A stretch of DNA of 64,000 nt from Roseiarcus sp963782255 (lineage in GTDB: Bacteria; Pseudomonadota; Alphaproteobacteria; Rhizobiales; Beijerinckiaceae), in the NCBI GenBank assembly GCA_963782255.1, contig CAWAIS010000001.1, positions 1,860,001 to 1,924,000 on the forward strand, written 5' to 3'. The notes under the pieces are model-generated. The model was not told the origin of the DNA. It was given only the letters and a program-made list of their open reading frames with translations, and made no database searches. Each line of letters begins with the position of its first letter. The first letter of the stretch is position 1. Positions 16,017-25,362 of this stretch are shown piece by piece. The translations under genes were made by a program, and so were the position numbers.

Positions 16017-18110
16017 TCAGTCCGGCCCGCTCGTCGACCGCTTCAGCCATTCCTCCTCGTCGATCGTCTCGACGCCGAGTTCGCGCGCTTTTGTCAGTTT
16101 GGAGCCTGCGCCGGGACCGGCGACGACGAGGTTGGTTTTGGCAGAGATCGAGCCCGAGACTTTCGCCCCCAGCCGCTCGGCCATGGCTTTGGCTTCGTCG
16201 CGCGTCATTCTTTCCAAGGACCCCGTGAAGACGATGGTCTTGCCCGCAAGCGGATGGCCGGCGGCGACCGCCTCCATCGGCTCGACCGCGACTTGCTTTA
16301 AGAGCGCGTCGAGCGCCGTTTCGTTGCGCTCTTCGGCGAAGAAGTCGGCGATCGCCTCGGCGACGATGGGGCCGATCCCTCCGATATGCGAAAGCTCCTC
16401 GGCCGCGTCCGGCGCCCGCGCCGCGGCGCGAAACGAGTCCCAGTCGCCGAAGTGGCGCGCGAGGCGCCGCGCGTTGGTCTCGCCGACGTGGCGAATGCCG
16501 AGCGCAAAGAGGAACCGGTTGAGCGGGATCGTGCGGCGCGCGTCGATCGCGTTGAAGAGGTTGCGCGACGAGGTTTCGCCGAAACCTTCCCACTCCCGTA
16601 AAGGTGGCCGGCCGCGACCGTCGCGCGCGCGAAGCGCGAAAATGTCGGCCGGCGTGCGGATGAGGCCTTCCTTGAAGAAAAGCTCGATTTGCTTGTCGCC
16701 GAGCCCTTCGATGTCGAAGGCGTTGCGCGATGAGAAGTGTTTTAAGCCCTCGACCGCCTGCGCCGGGCAGACGAGATGGCCGGTGCAGCGGCGCACGACG
16801 TCGGCTTCACCAGTCTTCTCGTCGATCTCGCGCAGCGCCGCCGAGCCGCAGACGGGGCAGGTCTCCGGGAAGACGTATGGCGTTGCGCTTGGCGGGCGCT
16901 TGTCGAGCACGACCTCGATAATCTGCGGGATGACGTCGCCGGCGCGCTGCACGATCACCGTGTCGCCGATCCGGACGTCCTTGCGGGCGATCTCGTCCTC
17001 GTTGTGCAGTGTGGCGTTCGAGACGACGACACCGCCGACGGTGACGGGTTTGAGCTTGGCGACTGGGGTCAGCGCCCCTGTCCGGCCGACCTGGATTTCG
17101 ATCGCCTCGAGCACTGTCGTCGCGCGCTCGGCCGGGAATTTGTGCGCGACCGCCCAGCGCGGGCTGCGCGAGACGAAGCCGAGCCGCTGCTGAAGCAAAA
17201 GATCGTCGACCTTGTAGACCACGCCGTCGATGTCGTAGCCGAGGCTCGCGCGCTGAGCCTCGATGGCGCGGTAGTGCGCGAGCATCTCCTCTGCCGTGTG
17301 GCACAGTTTCGTCAAGGGATTGGTCGGCAGGCCGAAGCGCTCCATCGCGTGGATGGCGCCGAGCTGCGTCGTCGCGAAGCGTTCGCTGACCTGCCCCCAA
17401 GCGTAGGCGAAGAAGGCAAGCGGACGCGACGCGGTGATCGTGGGATCGAGCTGGCGCAGCGAACCGGCGGCGAAGTTGCGCGGATTGGCGTAGACCTGCT
17501 TGCCGGCCTCGGCCTGGCGGGCGTTGAGCGCGGCGAAATCGGCGAGGCGCATAAAAACCTCGCCGCGCGCCTCGAAGATCCGCGGCGCGCCGTTCAGCCG
17601 GTTCGGGATCACGGCGATCGTGCGCACGTTGGCGGTCACATCCTCGCCTTCGAAGCCGTCGCCGCGCGTCGCCGCCTGAACGAGCTCGCCGTTTTCGTAG
17701 CGCAGGTTGCACGAGAGGCCGTCGATCTTCGGCTCCGCGACCATGGCGAGTGGCGCCTCCGCCGACAGCCCCAGAAAGCGGCGCACGCGGGCGCAGAACT
17801 CGACCACCTCGTCGTCGGAGAATATGTTGCCGAGCGACAGCATCGGCACGGCGTGCCGGACTTTCGCGAATTTCTCCGACGGCGGCGCGCCGACCTTGCG
17901 GTTGGCGGAATCCGCGTCCGCAAGCTCGGGATAGGCCGCTTCGAGCGCTGTGTAGCGGCGGCGCAGCCTATCGTATTCGGCGTCGGAGATCGTCGGCGCG
18001 TCCTCGACGTGATAGCGCCGGTCGTGCTCGGCGATTTCGGCGCCGAGGCGCGCGTGTTCGGCGCGCGCGTCGGCGAGGGTCGGCGTCTCGGCCGTTGGCC
18101 TTTTCGTCAT
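16017..18110 (-). CDS. ligA: NAD-dependent DNA ligase LigA
   Basis: This 697-residue protein starts at ATG 18110. It has the full LigA architecture: an Ia domain with HDRRYHVEDAPTISDAEYD, the adenylation lysine K128 in AEPKIDGLS, an OB-fold, a Cys4 zinc finger (CPVCG ... CTGHLVCP), helix-hairpin-helix repeats (LGIRHVGETNARRLARHFG, LSHIGGIGP) and a C-terminal BRCT domain (GKTIVFTGSLERMTRDEAK). It seals nicks in replication and repair using NAD+ as AMP donor. It is essential in bacteria and length is as expected. Confidence 0.97.
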   Translation of the reverse strand: MTKRPTAETPTLADARAEHARLGAEIAEHDRRYHVEDAPTISDAEYDRLRRRYTALEAAYPELADADSANRKVGAPPSEKFAKVRHAVPMLSLGNIFSDDEVVEFCARVRRFLGLSAEAPLAMVAEPKIDGLSCNLRYENGELVQAATRGDGFEGEDVTANVRTIAVIPNRLNGAPRIFEARGEVFMRLADFAALNARQAEAGKQVYANPRNFAAGSLRQLDPTITASRPLAFFAYAWGQVSERFATTQLGAIHAMERFGLPTNPLTKLCHTAEEMLAHYRAIEAQRASLGYDIDGVVYKVDDLLLQQRLGFVSRSPRWAVAHKFPAERATTVLEAIEIQVGRTGALTPVAKLKPVTVGGVVVSNATLHNEDEIARKDVRIGDTVIVQRAGDVIPQIIEVVLDKRPPSATPYVFPETCPVCGSAALREIDEKTGEADVVRRCTGHLVCPAQAVEGLKHFSSRNAFDIEGLGDKQIELFFKEGLIRTPADIFALRARDGRGRPPLREWEGFGETSSRNLFNAIDARRTIPLNRFLFALGIRHVGETNARRLARHFGDWDSFRAAARAPDAAEELSHIGGIGPIVAEAIADFFAEERNETALDALLKQVAVEPMEAVAAGHPLAGKTIVFTGSLERMTRDEAKAMAERLGAKVSGSISAKTNLVVAGPGAGSKLTKARELGVETIDEEEWLKRSTSGPD

Positions 18111-18203
18111 GGGGCGTGAAATTAACGCAGGGCGCAGGCCGACGGAAGGCTGCCTCTGTTCCTGGGCGCCTTCGCCCGCCCGAGGCGACAAGGCGGGGGG
18201 CGG

Positions 18204-19022
18204 CTAGTTTGCCGAGGCGCTCAAGGACGGGTGGCGGTGGGTTTCCGCGCCGCTCGCTTCCGTCTCCGGCGCCCTCGCGTAGTCGGCCTCGATCCAGTCG
18301 ATCGCACGCACCTGTCGCCGCGCTTCACGCCGCCGCAGCAATTCGTACAGCAGGCGCCGCCGGCCGGACATGCGAGCGAGGAACAGCGTCCCGAAGCCGA
18401 CCGCCGCGAGGATCAGGATGGCGACGTCGGATTCCCCCTGGAGCACCGGGGCCATCCTCGCGTTTTCGCGGGTGAGCGCCTGTTCGAATTCGGCCAGATC
18501 GCGCGCCAGCGACTGGAGTTGAACGTCAGTCTCAGCCGCCATGACCGCGGCGGACGCAATCTGAGCGAGCTCGGCCGGGGTGAGCGCGGCGCCTCTCGTC
18601 AGGCCGGGCGCCGCATTCCCCATGGCGAGGGGCGTCTTGGCCTTCTCGATCAGGTCTTCAAACCGCTTTCTGAAACCTTCGATCTCGGTCGCTTTGTCGG
18701 GCACAAGTTCGACGGCCTGGTTGAGCGCGTTCCTTGTTTCGCGCACGGCGTCGAGAAAAAGCACGGGCGCCTGTCGTCCGGCTTCGGTGTTGTCGTCATA
18801 TGCGAGAATGCTGAGGATCGCGTACGGCGCCTTCAAGACAGCGTGCGAGGCGCGAGCCAGTGTCGTGGCTGCGAAGTTCCGCCGCGTAATGAAGTCATCC
18901 TGGCGTTTCTCGATCGATTGAAACGCGATCGTGGCGAGCGCGAGCGCGACGACGGCGAGCGCCATCGGCAGGCCGAAAGACCTGGGCCTCGGCTTCGGCG
19001 ACCAATCGTCACGAAGCTGCAT
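18204..19022 (-). CDS. Membrane protein with periplasmic helical domain, unknown function
   Basis: This 272-residue protein has an N-terminal membrane segment (LPMALAVVALALATIAF), a long helical region of about 160 residues, and a second membrane segment (VAILILAAVGFGTLFLA). A basic, then acidic cytosolic tail (RRRLLYELLRRREARRQVRA) follows. The topology is that of a sensor or chemoreceptor input domain without any output domain. No family is recognised. It lies between ligA and miaA on the same strand. Confidence 0.6.
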   Translation of the reverse strand: MQLRDDWSPKPRPRSFGLPMALAVVALALATIAFQSIEKRQDDFITRRNFAATTLARASHAVLKAPYAILSILAYDDNTEAGRQAPVLFLDAVRETRNALNQAVELVPDKATEIEGFRKRFEDLIEKAKTPLAMGNAAPGLTRGAALTPAELAQIASAAVMAAETDVQLQSLARDLAEFEQALTRENARMAPVLQGESDVAILILAAVGFGTLFLARMSGRRRLLYELLRRREARRQVRAIDWIEADYARAPETEASGAETHRHPSLSASAN

Positions 19023-19084
19023 TCAAAGAAACCATCTCTCGTCGGCGAAGCGCGGCGCGCGCCTCGCATTGAAGCGAGATTAGG

Positions 19085-20005
19085 TTAAGGAATGCGCCTT
19101 AAATCCCCGAGCGCGCGCGCTCCCGCCTCTTCCGCAGCGTCGGGCGCGACCCACGCGAACCCTTTCAATTGATGCCGCGCCCAGGTGAACTGGCGTTTGG
19201 CATAATGGCGCGTGTCGAGCTTCGCGCGTTCCGCCGCCTCGGCGAGCGTCAGCCGCCCTTGAAGATGCGCGATCAGATGCGGGACCCCATGCGCGCGCAT
19301 GACGGGCAGCGCCGGATCGAGGCCGCGCTTCATCAAGGCCGCCGCCTCGTCGAGCGCGCCTGCTTCGATCATCGCATCGAAGCGGGCGTCGATGCGCTCA
19401 TAGAGCGCCGCGCGGTCGGGGTTGAGGAAGAGGCCGGTCCATTCGCCTGGGCAAAGCGCGGGCACCGCGCGCGCCCCCTGGAACGATGCGAGGGGCCGGC
19501 CGCTCGCGGCAATGACCTCGAGCGCGCGCAAAGTCCGTTGGCGGTCGGACGGCCTCGAGGCCGCCGCCGTCGCGGGGTCGAGCGCGGAGAGCTCGGCGTG
19601 CAGGTCGGCGGTCGGGCGACCCTCCGCCTTGGCGCGGATCGCGGCGCGGACGGCCGCGGGCACGGCGGGCATGTCGGACAGCCCTTCCGTCAGCGCGCGG
19701 AAGTAGAGGCCCGTGCCGCCGACGAAGATCGCGGGCGCGTCTCCAATCCCGGCCAGAATCTCGCGCGCGCGTCGCGACCATAAGCCGACCGAGTAGTTGA
19801 CCGCCCCGTCGATCTCGCCGAACAGGCGATGGGGCGCGATCCGTTCCTCATCTGCGCTCGGCCGGGCGGTCAGGATGCGCAAATCCCTGTATACCTGCAT
19901 GGAATCGGCGTTGACGATCGTCGCGCCGAACGCGCGCGCGAGCTTAAGCGCGACCGCCGACTTGCCGCTTGCGGTAGGGCCTGCGATGAGGAGCGCCCGC
20001 CTCAT
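19085..20005 (-). CDS. miaA: tRNA dimethylallyltransferase MiaA
   Basis: This 306-residue protein has the P-loop GPTASGKSAVALKLA, the DSMQVYRDLRILTARPS motif, VGGTGLYFRALTEGLSDMP, and a C-terminal KRQFTWARHQLKGF region. It transfers a dimethylallyl group to A37 of tRNAs reading UNN codons. It is divergent from serB with only 27 nt between start codons. The start at 20005 fits the family N-terminus, which has almost no leader before the P-loop. Confidence 0.95.
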   Translation of the reverse strand: MRRALLIAGPTASGKSAVALKLARAFGATIVNADSMQVYRDLRILTARPSADEERIAPHRLFGEIDGAVNYSVGLWSRRAREILAGIGDAPAIFVGGTGLYFRALTEGLSDMPAVPAAVRAAIRAKAEGRPTADLHAELSALDPATAAASRPSDRQRTLRALEVIAASGRPLASFQGARAVPALCPGEWTGLFLNPDRAALYERIDARFDAMIEAGALDEAAALMKRGLDPALPVMRAHGVPHLIAHLQGRLTLAEAAERAKLDTRHYAKRQFTWARHQLKGFAWVAPDAAEEAGARALGDLRRIP

Positions 20006-20032
20006 TCCTTCGTCTCTTCATCCGGAAGCCTC

Positions 20033-20923
20033 ATGTCCGTCCTCGTCGCCACCCTTATCGCCGACCCAAAGGAAGCGCCGCTCAGCGAAGCAACACTCGA
20101 CCGGGCCGCGCAAGCCCTGCGCGGCATCGAGCGGCGGCAGTGGCTCGATGAGGGCGTCGCGGCGGATATCGTTTTCACAGGCGACATGGAGGCGAAACGC
20201 GCCGCGCTCGAGGAGGCGTTCGCGGATGAGCCCATCGACATTATCGTCCAGCATGAGGAAGGCCGTGAGAAGCGCCTGCTCGTCGCCGACATGGACTCGA
20301 CCCTGATCGGGCAGGAATGCGTGGACGAACTCGCAAGCCTTGCGGGCGTGGGCGCGCATGTCGCCGCGCTGACCGAGCGGGCGATGCGCGGCGACGTCGC
20401 CTTCGAGCCGGCGCTGCGCGAGCGTGTCGCGCTGCTCAAGGGGTTGAGCGAGGCGGTGATCGCGGACGTGCTCCGCGACCGCATCACGCTGACCCCCGGC
20501 GCGCGGACGCTCGTCAGGACGATGCGGGCGCGGGGCGCGCGCGTCGTCATCGTCTCGGGCGGGTTCCGCCAGTTCACCCGCGCGATCAGCGAAAAGCTCG
20601 GCGCCGACGAGGATCGCGCCAACACGCTCGCGGTTCTCGACGGCAAGCTGACGGGCAAGGTCCTCGAGCCGATCCTCGGCCAGGACGCGAAATTGCGCGC
20701 TCTCGAGGAGATCGCGGCGGAGATGGCGCTCTCGCTCGCCGAGACGATGGCCGTCGGCGACGGCGCGAACGACCTTCCGATGTTAGAGGCGGCCGGACTC
20801 GGCGTCGCCTATCGCGCGAAGCCGAAGGTGGCCGCGGGCGCGCGAGCCCGGATCGATCACGGCGACCTGACCGCGCTCCTCTACGCGCAGGGGATCAAGC
20901 GCGAGGCGTTCGTCGAGGGGTGA
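20033..20923 (+). CDS. serB: Phosphoserine phosphatase SerB
   Basis: This 296-residue HAD-family enzyme was started at ATG 20033; the longer frame upstream runs into miaA antisense. Catalytic motif I is VADMDSTLI near residue 88, motif II Ser is IVSGGFRQF, and motif III/IV is AVGDGANDLPMLEAAGLGV. The N-terminal part forms a short ACT-like domain. It dephosphorylates O-phosphoserine in the last step of serine synthesis. It is divergent from miaA and followed 20 nt later by a secreted protein gene. Confidence 0.95.
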   Translation: MSVLVATLIADPKEAPLSEATLDRAAQALRGIERRQWLDEGVAADIVFTGDMEAKRAALEEAFADEPIDIIVQHEEGREKRLLVADMDSTLIGQECVDELASLAGVGAHVAALTERAMRGDVAFEPALRERVALLKGLSEAVIADVLRDRITLTPGARTLVRTMRARGARVVIVSGGFRQFTRAISEKLGADEDRANTLAVLDGKLTGKVLEPILGQDAKLRALEEIAAEMALSLAETMAVGDGANDLPMLEAAGLGVAYRAKPKVAAGARARIDHGDLTALLYAQGIKREAFVEG

Positions 20924-20943
20924 GCGAGGGGACAAAGGCCCGG

Positions 20944-22101
20944 ATGCCCAGAGCCACATTTCTTCTTGCCGCGGCCTGCCTCTTAGCGTCCGTCGCGTTC
21001 TCCGGCGCCGCGGCGGCGGACGGGCGCCAGGCGCGCCCGAACGGCCTGCCGTCCGACCCCGCCATTTTCCCGATCGGTGTGTGGCTGCAATCGCCGCGGT
21101 TCGCCCCCGAATATCAGGCGATCGGCGTCAATCTTTTCGTCGGCCTCAACAAGGGCCCGACCGAAGATGAGCTCGCCGAACTCGCAAGAGATGGCATGCC
21201 GGCCTTCGCCGAGCAGAACGACGTCGGCCTCGGCTCGCCGAACGCGAACATGATCCGGGGTTGGCTTCTCAAAGAGGACGAGCCGGACAACGCACAGGCT
21301 CTACCGTCGGGCGGCTGGGGACAGTGCGTGCCGGCGAAGGCGGTCGTCGCGGAAACGCGCGCCATCAAGGCGAAGGACCCGACTCGGCCGGTGCTCGTCA
21401 GTTTCGGTCGCGGAGCGGCCGACCCGTCCTGGATGGGACGGGGGAACTGCACGGGAGATTTGGCCTATTACGGCGAAGCCGCGGTCGGCGCCGACATCCT
21501 CGCCTTCGACATCTATCCGGTGTCGTCAGGCTATGGAGATGAGCTCGATTATCCGGCCCGCGGAGTGATGCGCCTCAAGGCGGCGGCGCAGGCCGGGCAG
21601 CATGTCTGGGTCATCATCGAAACGACGCGCGGCGGCTGGCGGAATGCGCGCGTAACCCCGGCCGAGCTGAGGTCCGAGATCCTGCTCGCAGTCACCGCCG
21701 GCGCGGACGGCGTCATCTATTTCGCGCACGAGTGGACCGGCGGGTTCCGCGAAGACGGCCTCTTCCGCTACCCCGAAATCGTCCGGGCGGTGAGGGATAC
21801 CAATGCGCTCCTCATGCGCCTCGCGCCGGCCATCAACAGTCCGACGATCGAGGGCCGCGTCGCCGCGTCGGGGACGATCCCGTTCATGACGATGCTGAAG
21901 GAGCAGGGCGGCGCGCTCTACCTTTTCGCCGGATCGACGGACCCGAAGCCCGGCTCAGCTGCGTTCGCGGTTCAGGGCGCCGGCGACGGGCGCGCCGAGG
22001 TCGTGGGCGAGGACCGGCAGGTTCCGATATCGAACGGCGTCCTCCGCGACGACTTCAAGGGCTACGAGGTCCACATCTACCGGATAAGCCGCGGGGGGTA
22101 G
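20944..22101 (+). CDS. Secreted TIM-barrel-like protein, possibly glycoside hydrolase related
   Basis: This 385-residue protein starts at ATG 20944 with a cleavable signal peptide ending near GAAAAD. The mature sequence has blocks suggesting a (beta/alpha)8 barrel: PSDPAIFPIGVWLQSP, AIGVNLFVGLNKGPTE, MIRGWLLKEDEPDNA, LAFDIYPVSSGY, VWVIIETTRGGW and DGVIYFAHEW. The E of KEDEPDN and of IIETTRGG are positioned like acid/base and nucleophile candidates of GH42- or GH5-like folds. A C-terminal all-beta domain follows. Substrate unknown. It starts 20 nt after serB. Confidence 0.6.
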   Translation: MPRATFLLAAACLLASVAFSGAAAADGRQARPNGLPSDPAIFPIGVWLQSPRFAPEYQAIGVNLFVGLNKGPTEDELAELARDGMPAFAEQNDVGLGSPNANMIRGWLLKEDEPDNAQALPSGGWGQCVPAKAVVAETRAIKAKDPTRPVLVSFGRGAADPSWMGRGNCTGDLAYYGEAAVGADILAFDIYPVSSGYGDELDYPARGVMRLKAAAQAGQHVWVIIETTRGGWRNARVTPAELRSEILLAVTAGADGVIYFAHEWTGGFREDGLFRYPEIVRAVRDTNALLMRLAPAINSPTIEGRVAASGTIPFMTMLKEQGGALYLFAGSTDPKPGSAAFAVQGAGDGRAEVVGEDRQVPISNGVLRDDFKGYEVHIYRISRGG

Positions 22102-22110
22102 AGGGGGCGG

Positions 22111-23529
22111 CTACGCCGCCTGATCGGAAATGCGCCCGAGGCTCTCTTCGCGGCCGAGCACGGTCAGCACGTCGAAAATGCCCGGCGAGGTCGAGCGGCC
22201 GGTGAGCGCGGCGCGCAACGGTTGGGCGACCGCGCCGAGCTTCGCCCCCGTCGCCTCGGCGTAGGCGCGCACGACGCCTTCGAGCGCGGGACCTGTCCAT
22301 TCCGAGACTTCGCTGAGCTTCGGCACGAGCGCAGCCAGGTGCGTGTGTCCGCCGCGCGCGAGAATGTCGGCCGCCTTCTCATCCATCGCCAACGGCCGCT
22401 CGGCGAACAGGAAGGTCGCGCCGTCGAGAAGCTCGACCAGGGTCTTGGCGCGCTCTTTCAGGCCGGGAATTGCGGCGCGCAGCTGGGCGCGCTTGCGATC
22501 GTCGAGCTTCGCCGCGACCTCTGGTCCGCGTGGCAAATAGGGGAGCGTGTCGATGAGGGCCTTGAAGAGTTCGTCGTCGCTTGCGGCGCGCATGAAATGG
22601 CCGTTCATGTTCTCGAGCTTGGCAAAATCGAAGCGCGAGGCGGAGCGGCCGATCGCCGAAAGGTGGAAGGCGGCGATGAGCTCGTCGGTGGTGAAAAACT
22701 CCTTGTCGCCATGGCTCCAGCCGAGCCGCGCGAGATAGTTGCGCAGGGCGGCCGGCAGATAGCCCATGGCGCGATAGGCCTCGACGCCGAGCGCGCCGTG
22801 GCGCTTCGAGAGCTTCGCGCCGTCGGGCCCGTGGATCAGCGGGATATGCGCCCAGACGGGGATGTCCCAGCCGAGCGCCTGATAGATCTGCGTCTGCCGC
22901 GCCGCGTTGGTCAGGTGGTCGTCGCCGCGGATCACATGCGTGACGCCCATGTCGTGATCGTCGACGACGACGGCGAGCATGTAAGTCGGGTTGCCGTCGG
23001 AACGCAGGAGCACGAGGTCGTCGAGGTCTTTGTTGGGGAAGGTGACCTTGCCTTGCACCTTGTCGTCGATGACTGTCTCGCCTTCCTGTTGCGCGCGCAG
23101 CCGGATGACCGGCGCGACGCCCAGGGGCGCCTCGGCAGGATCGCGGTCACGCCAGCGCCCGTCGTAGCGCATCGGCCGGCCTTCGAGCCGCGCCTTCTGG
23201 CGCATGTCCTCGAGCTCTTCGGTGCTGGCGTAGCAGCGATAGGCGGCGTTTCGCGCCAGCATCTCGTCGACGACTTCGCGGTGGCGCGTGGCGCGGGCGA
23301 ACTGGCTGATCGCCTCGCCGTCCCAATCAAGCCCGAGCCATTTGAGACCGTCGAGGATCGCATCGACCGCGGCTTCCGTCGAGCGCTCGCGGTCGGTGTC
23401 CTCGATGCGCAGGAGGAAGGTCCCGCCGAAGCGCCTGGCGTAGAGCCAGTTGAACAAGGCCGTGCGCGCGCCGCCGATGTGCAGGAAGCCGGTCGGGGAG
23501 GGCGCGAAGCGGGTGACGACGTGAGACAT
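22111..23529 (-). CDS. gltX: Glutamyl-tRNA synthetase GltX
   Basis: This 472-residue class I aminoacyl-tRNA synthetase has the HIGH-type motif SPTGFLHIGGARTALFNWL, the KMSKS-type motif AKLSKRHGA and the VIRGDDHLTNAARQTQIYQ block. The C-terminal helical anticodon-binding domain is complete. It charges tRNA-Glu, and possibly tRNA-Gln where an amidotransferase acts. The gene is convergent with the secreted protein gene, stops 9 nt apart. Confidence 0.96.
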   Translation of the reverse strand: MSHVVTRFAPSPTGFLHIGGARTALFNWLYARRFGGTFLLRIEDTDRERSTEAAVDAILDGLKWLGLDWDGEAISQFARATRHREVVDEMLARNAAYRCYASTEELEDMRQKARLEGRPMRYDGRWRDRDPAEAPLGVAPVIRLRAQQEGETVIDDKVQGKVTFPNKDLDDLVLLRSDGNPTYMLAVVVDDHDMGVTHVIRGDDHLTNAARQTQIYQALGWDIPVWAHIPLIHGPDGAKLSKRHGALGVEAYRAMGYLPAALRNYLARLGWSHGDKEFFTTDELIAAFHLSAIGRSASRFDFAKLENMNGHFMRAASDDELFKALIDTLPYLPRGPEVAAKLDDRKRAQLRAAIPGLKERAKTLVELLDGATFLFAERPLAMDEKAADILARGGHTHLAALVPKLSEVSEWTGPALEGVVRAYAEATGAKLGAVAQPLRAALTGRSTSPGIFDVLTVLGREESLGRISDQAA

Positions 23530-23586
23530 GGACGAGAGGCCTTCAGGAACTCAGCGCGACCGCGTTGCCAAGAACAGAAAGCAACA

Positions 23587-23679
23587 CCGTCATCGCGAGG
23601 GTCAGCGAGGCGATCCAAAGATGAAGGACCGAGGCTGCGGCTCTGGATCGCCGCGTCGCTTCGCTCCTCGCGATGACGA
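23587..23679. repeat. Dispersed palindromic repeat, copy A
   Basis: The outer arms CGTCATCGCGAGG and CCTCGCGATGACG are inverted, with inner arms GCGAGGCGATCCA and TGGATCGCCGCG, giving a long imperfect hairpin of about 93 nt. It is related to copy B at 29081-29176, which reads GTCATTGCGAGGAGCG at its edge. Such repeats are scattered in many proteobacterial genomes. It lies upstream of gltX and of the gene at 23785, so it could fold in either transcript. Confidence 0.7.
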
Positions 23680-23784
23680 TCTAGCAGAAGGCGCCTGCGG
23701 CGGCAAAGCTGCATCGGACGTTCCCTTCAACGCACGCGATGATAGACTGCTCCCATCGAAACCGGCGTGCGGCGAAAGGGCGAT

Positions 23785-24465
23785 ATGGACTTCGTCTTCA
23801 TGTTGACGCGCAACGACGCGACGGTCGAGAACGCGCTTGACCTGATCGAGGTGGCGCGTCCCTTGGGATTGAAGCATATCGGCTTCAAGGACGTGGGCGC
23901 CGAAGCGTCGAAGCTGAAGCGGCTGACCGAGGCGATCCGCGCGGGCGGCGCGGCGGTGTGGATGGAAGTCGTCTCCACGAGCCGCGACGACGAGCTGCGG
24001 TCGATTGCGCTGGCGCGCGATCTCGGCGTCGATTGGCTCATGGGCGGGGTGCATGCCGAGGAGGCGTTGCAGATCCTCGCAGGGAGCGCGCCGCGCTATC
24101 TGCCCTTCGCCGGCGCGCCGCAAGGCCATCCGACGAAACTCGGCGGCTCGGCCGCGGACGTCGAGGCGCATTGCCGCGCGTTCGCGAGGAAAGGCTGCGC
24201 GGGCGTCGACATCCTCGCCTATCGCGCGACCGAAGCCGCGCCGCTCGACCTCGTCGCCGCCTGCCGGCGCGGACTGGGCGACAAGGGAACGGTCGTCGTC
24301 GCGGGATCGGTGAATTCCTCCGCACGCATCGCCGCCATTCGCGCCGCGGGCGCCGACGCCTTCACGATCGGCACGTCGGCGATCGAAGGCTCGTACGCCC
24401 CCGGCGCCGGACCGCTCGCGGCGCAGCTCAAGGCGGTGCTCGCGGACTGCGGCGCGGCGGGGTGA
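23785..24465 (+). CDS. TIM-barrel protein of unknown function
   Basis: This 226-residue protein was started at ATG 23785 because AAAGGG sits at ribosome-site distance; a GTG at 23767 is an alternative. The sequence alternates beta strands and helices as in HisA or ribulose-phosphate-binding barrels: MDFVFMLTRNDATVENAL, LKHIGFKDVGAEASKLKRL, AVWMEVVSTSRDDELR, DWLMGGVHAEEAL, GVDILAYRATEAAPLDLV, and a phosphate-site-like VVVAGSVNSSARIAAIR followed by DAFTIGTSAIEG. No enzyme activity is recognised. It sits just after the palindromic repeat and is convergent with the SRPBCC gene. Confidence 0.6.
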   Translation: MDFVFMLTRNDATVENALDLIEVARPLGLKHIGFKDVGAEASKLKRLTEAIRAGGAAVWMEVVSTSRDDELRSIALARDLGVDWLMGGVHAEEALQILAGSAPRYLPFAGAPQGHPTKLGGSAADVEAHCRAFARKGCAGVDILAYRATEAAPLDLVAACRRGLGDKGTVVVAGSVNSSARIAAIRAAGADAFTIGTSAIEGSYAPGAGPLAAQLKAVLADCGAAG

Positions 24466-24475
24466 GCGACTGCGC

Positions 24476-24877
24476 TCACTTCGCGAGCTTGTCGAGCGCT
24501 CGCTTCATCGCCTGCGTGCCTGCTTCCAGCGCCCTGGACAATTGGGGTTTGACCTCATCGGGCAGGAAGTCGGCGACCCAGACGACGGTCGCGCCGCCGT
24601 CGGCGCGCGGCGATACCTGCAGCGAGGCGTTATAGTGGGTCGCGTATCCGCCTTCGGCCGTCCAGACCAGCCGGCGGGCCTCGTCGTCGAGGGTGACGAT
24701 CGGCTCGCGGATGACCATGCCGTTGACGAAGGTCACGACGCGGGCGCCCGGCTCCAGCCTCGTGTCGGTGACAAAACCCGGCGCCAGGCGCGTATGCACG
24801 GCTCCGATATCGCGAATCACCGCCCAAACGTCTTCGGCGGATGCGGCGGTGTCGAGAGAGGTTCGAATGGTCGCCAT
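24476..24877 (-). CDS. SRPBCC-family protein
   Basis: This 133-residue protein resembles polyketide-cyclase-like START-fold (SRPBCC) proteins: N-terminal RTSLDTAASAEDVWAVIRDI, then a beta-rich centre and the long C-terminal helix SRALEAGTQAMKRALDKL. Such proteins bind hydrophobic ligands. ATG 24877 has GGAG at proper spacing, while GTG 24883 is too close to it. It begins 2 nt after the VOC gene stop, so the two are co-transcribed. Confidence 0.7.
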   Translation of the reverse strand: MATIRTSLDTAASAEDVWAVIRDIGAVHTRLAPGFVTDTRLEPGARVVTFVNGMVIREPIVTLDDEARRLVWTAEGGYATHYNASLQVSPRADGGATVVWVADFLPDEVKPQLSRALEAGTQAMKRALDKLAK

Positions 24878-24879
24878 CG

Positions 24880-25254
24880 TCACGCTCCGAGATGCAGGGC
24901 TTCGAGCCGGTAGCCGTCGGGATCGATCACAAAGGCGGCGAAATAATCCGGGCCATAGTCCGCGCGGATGCCCGGCTTGCCGTTGTCGCGTCCGCCCGCG
25001 GCAAGCGCTGCTGCATGGAAGCGCGCGACGCTATCGCGGTCGGGCGCCGCGAAGCAGACATGCAGTCCCGACTTCGGATCCTCGGGAACCGGCGAATCCG
25101 TGAGGTTGACCCAAAAGCCCGCCGCTTGCTTGCCGTAGCCGAGCGAGTCATCGCCCGTGCTCAAACGCCGGTAGCCGATCGCCTCCAGCGTCGGGTCGTA
25201 GAAGGCCTTCGCTCTTGCGATGTCGCGAACGCCGATCGAGATATGGTCGAACAT
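24880..25254 (-). CDS. VOC-family (glyoxalase/dioxygenase-like) protein
   Basis: This 124-residue protein is a single vicinal-oxygen-chelate domain. It begins MFDHISIGVRDIARAKAFYD and ends YFAAFVIDPDGYRLEALH. Candidate metal ligands are H4, H65 in LHVCFAA and the terminal-strand E in RLEAL. It is the first gene of a two-gene unit with the SRPBCC protein. It is divergent from the AraC regulator at 25363, which may regulate it. Substrate unknown. Confidence 0.75.
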   Translation of the reverse strand: MFDHISIGVRDIARAKAFYDPTLEAIGYRRLSTGDDSLGYGKQAAGFWVNLTDSPVPEDPKSGLHVCFAAPDRDSVARFHAAALAAGGRDNGKPGIRADYGPDYFAAFVIDPDGYRLEALHLGA

Positions 25255-25362
25255 GGGGTCAGCCTCTTTTCATGGGCATGAAGAGCCGGTGCGGCTCGTG
25301 GTTCGAGGCAATTTACTTAGGCACACGATGAACGGCTTGGGGAAAATTGCTATGATTGACGC

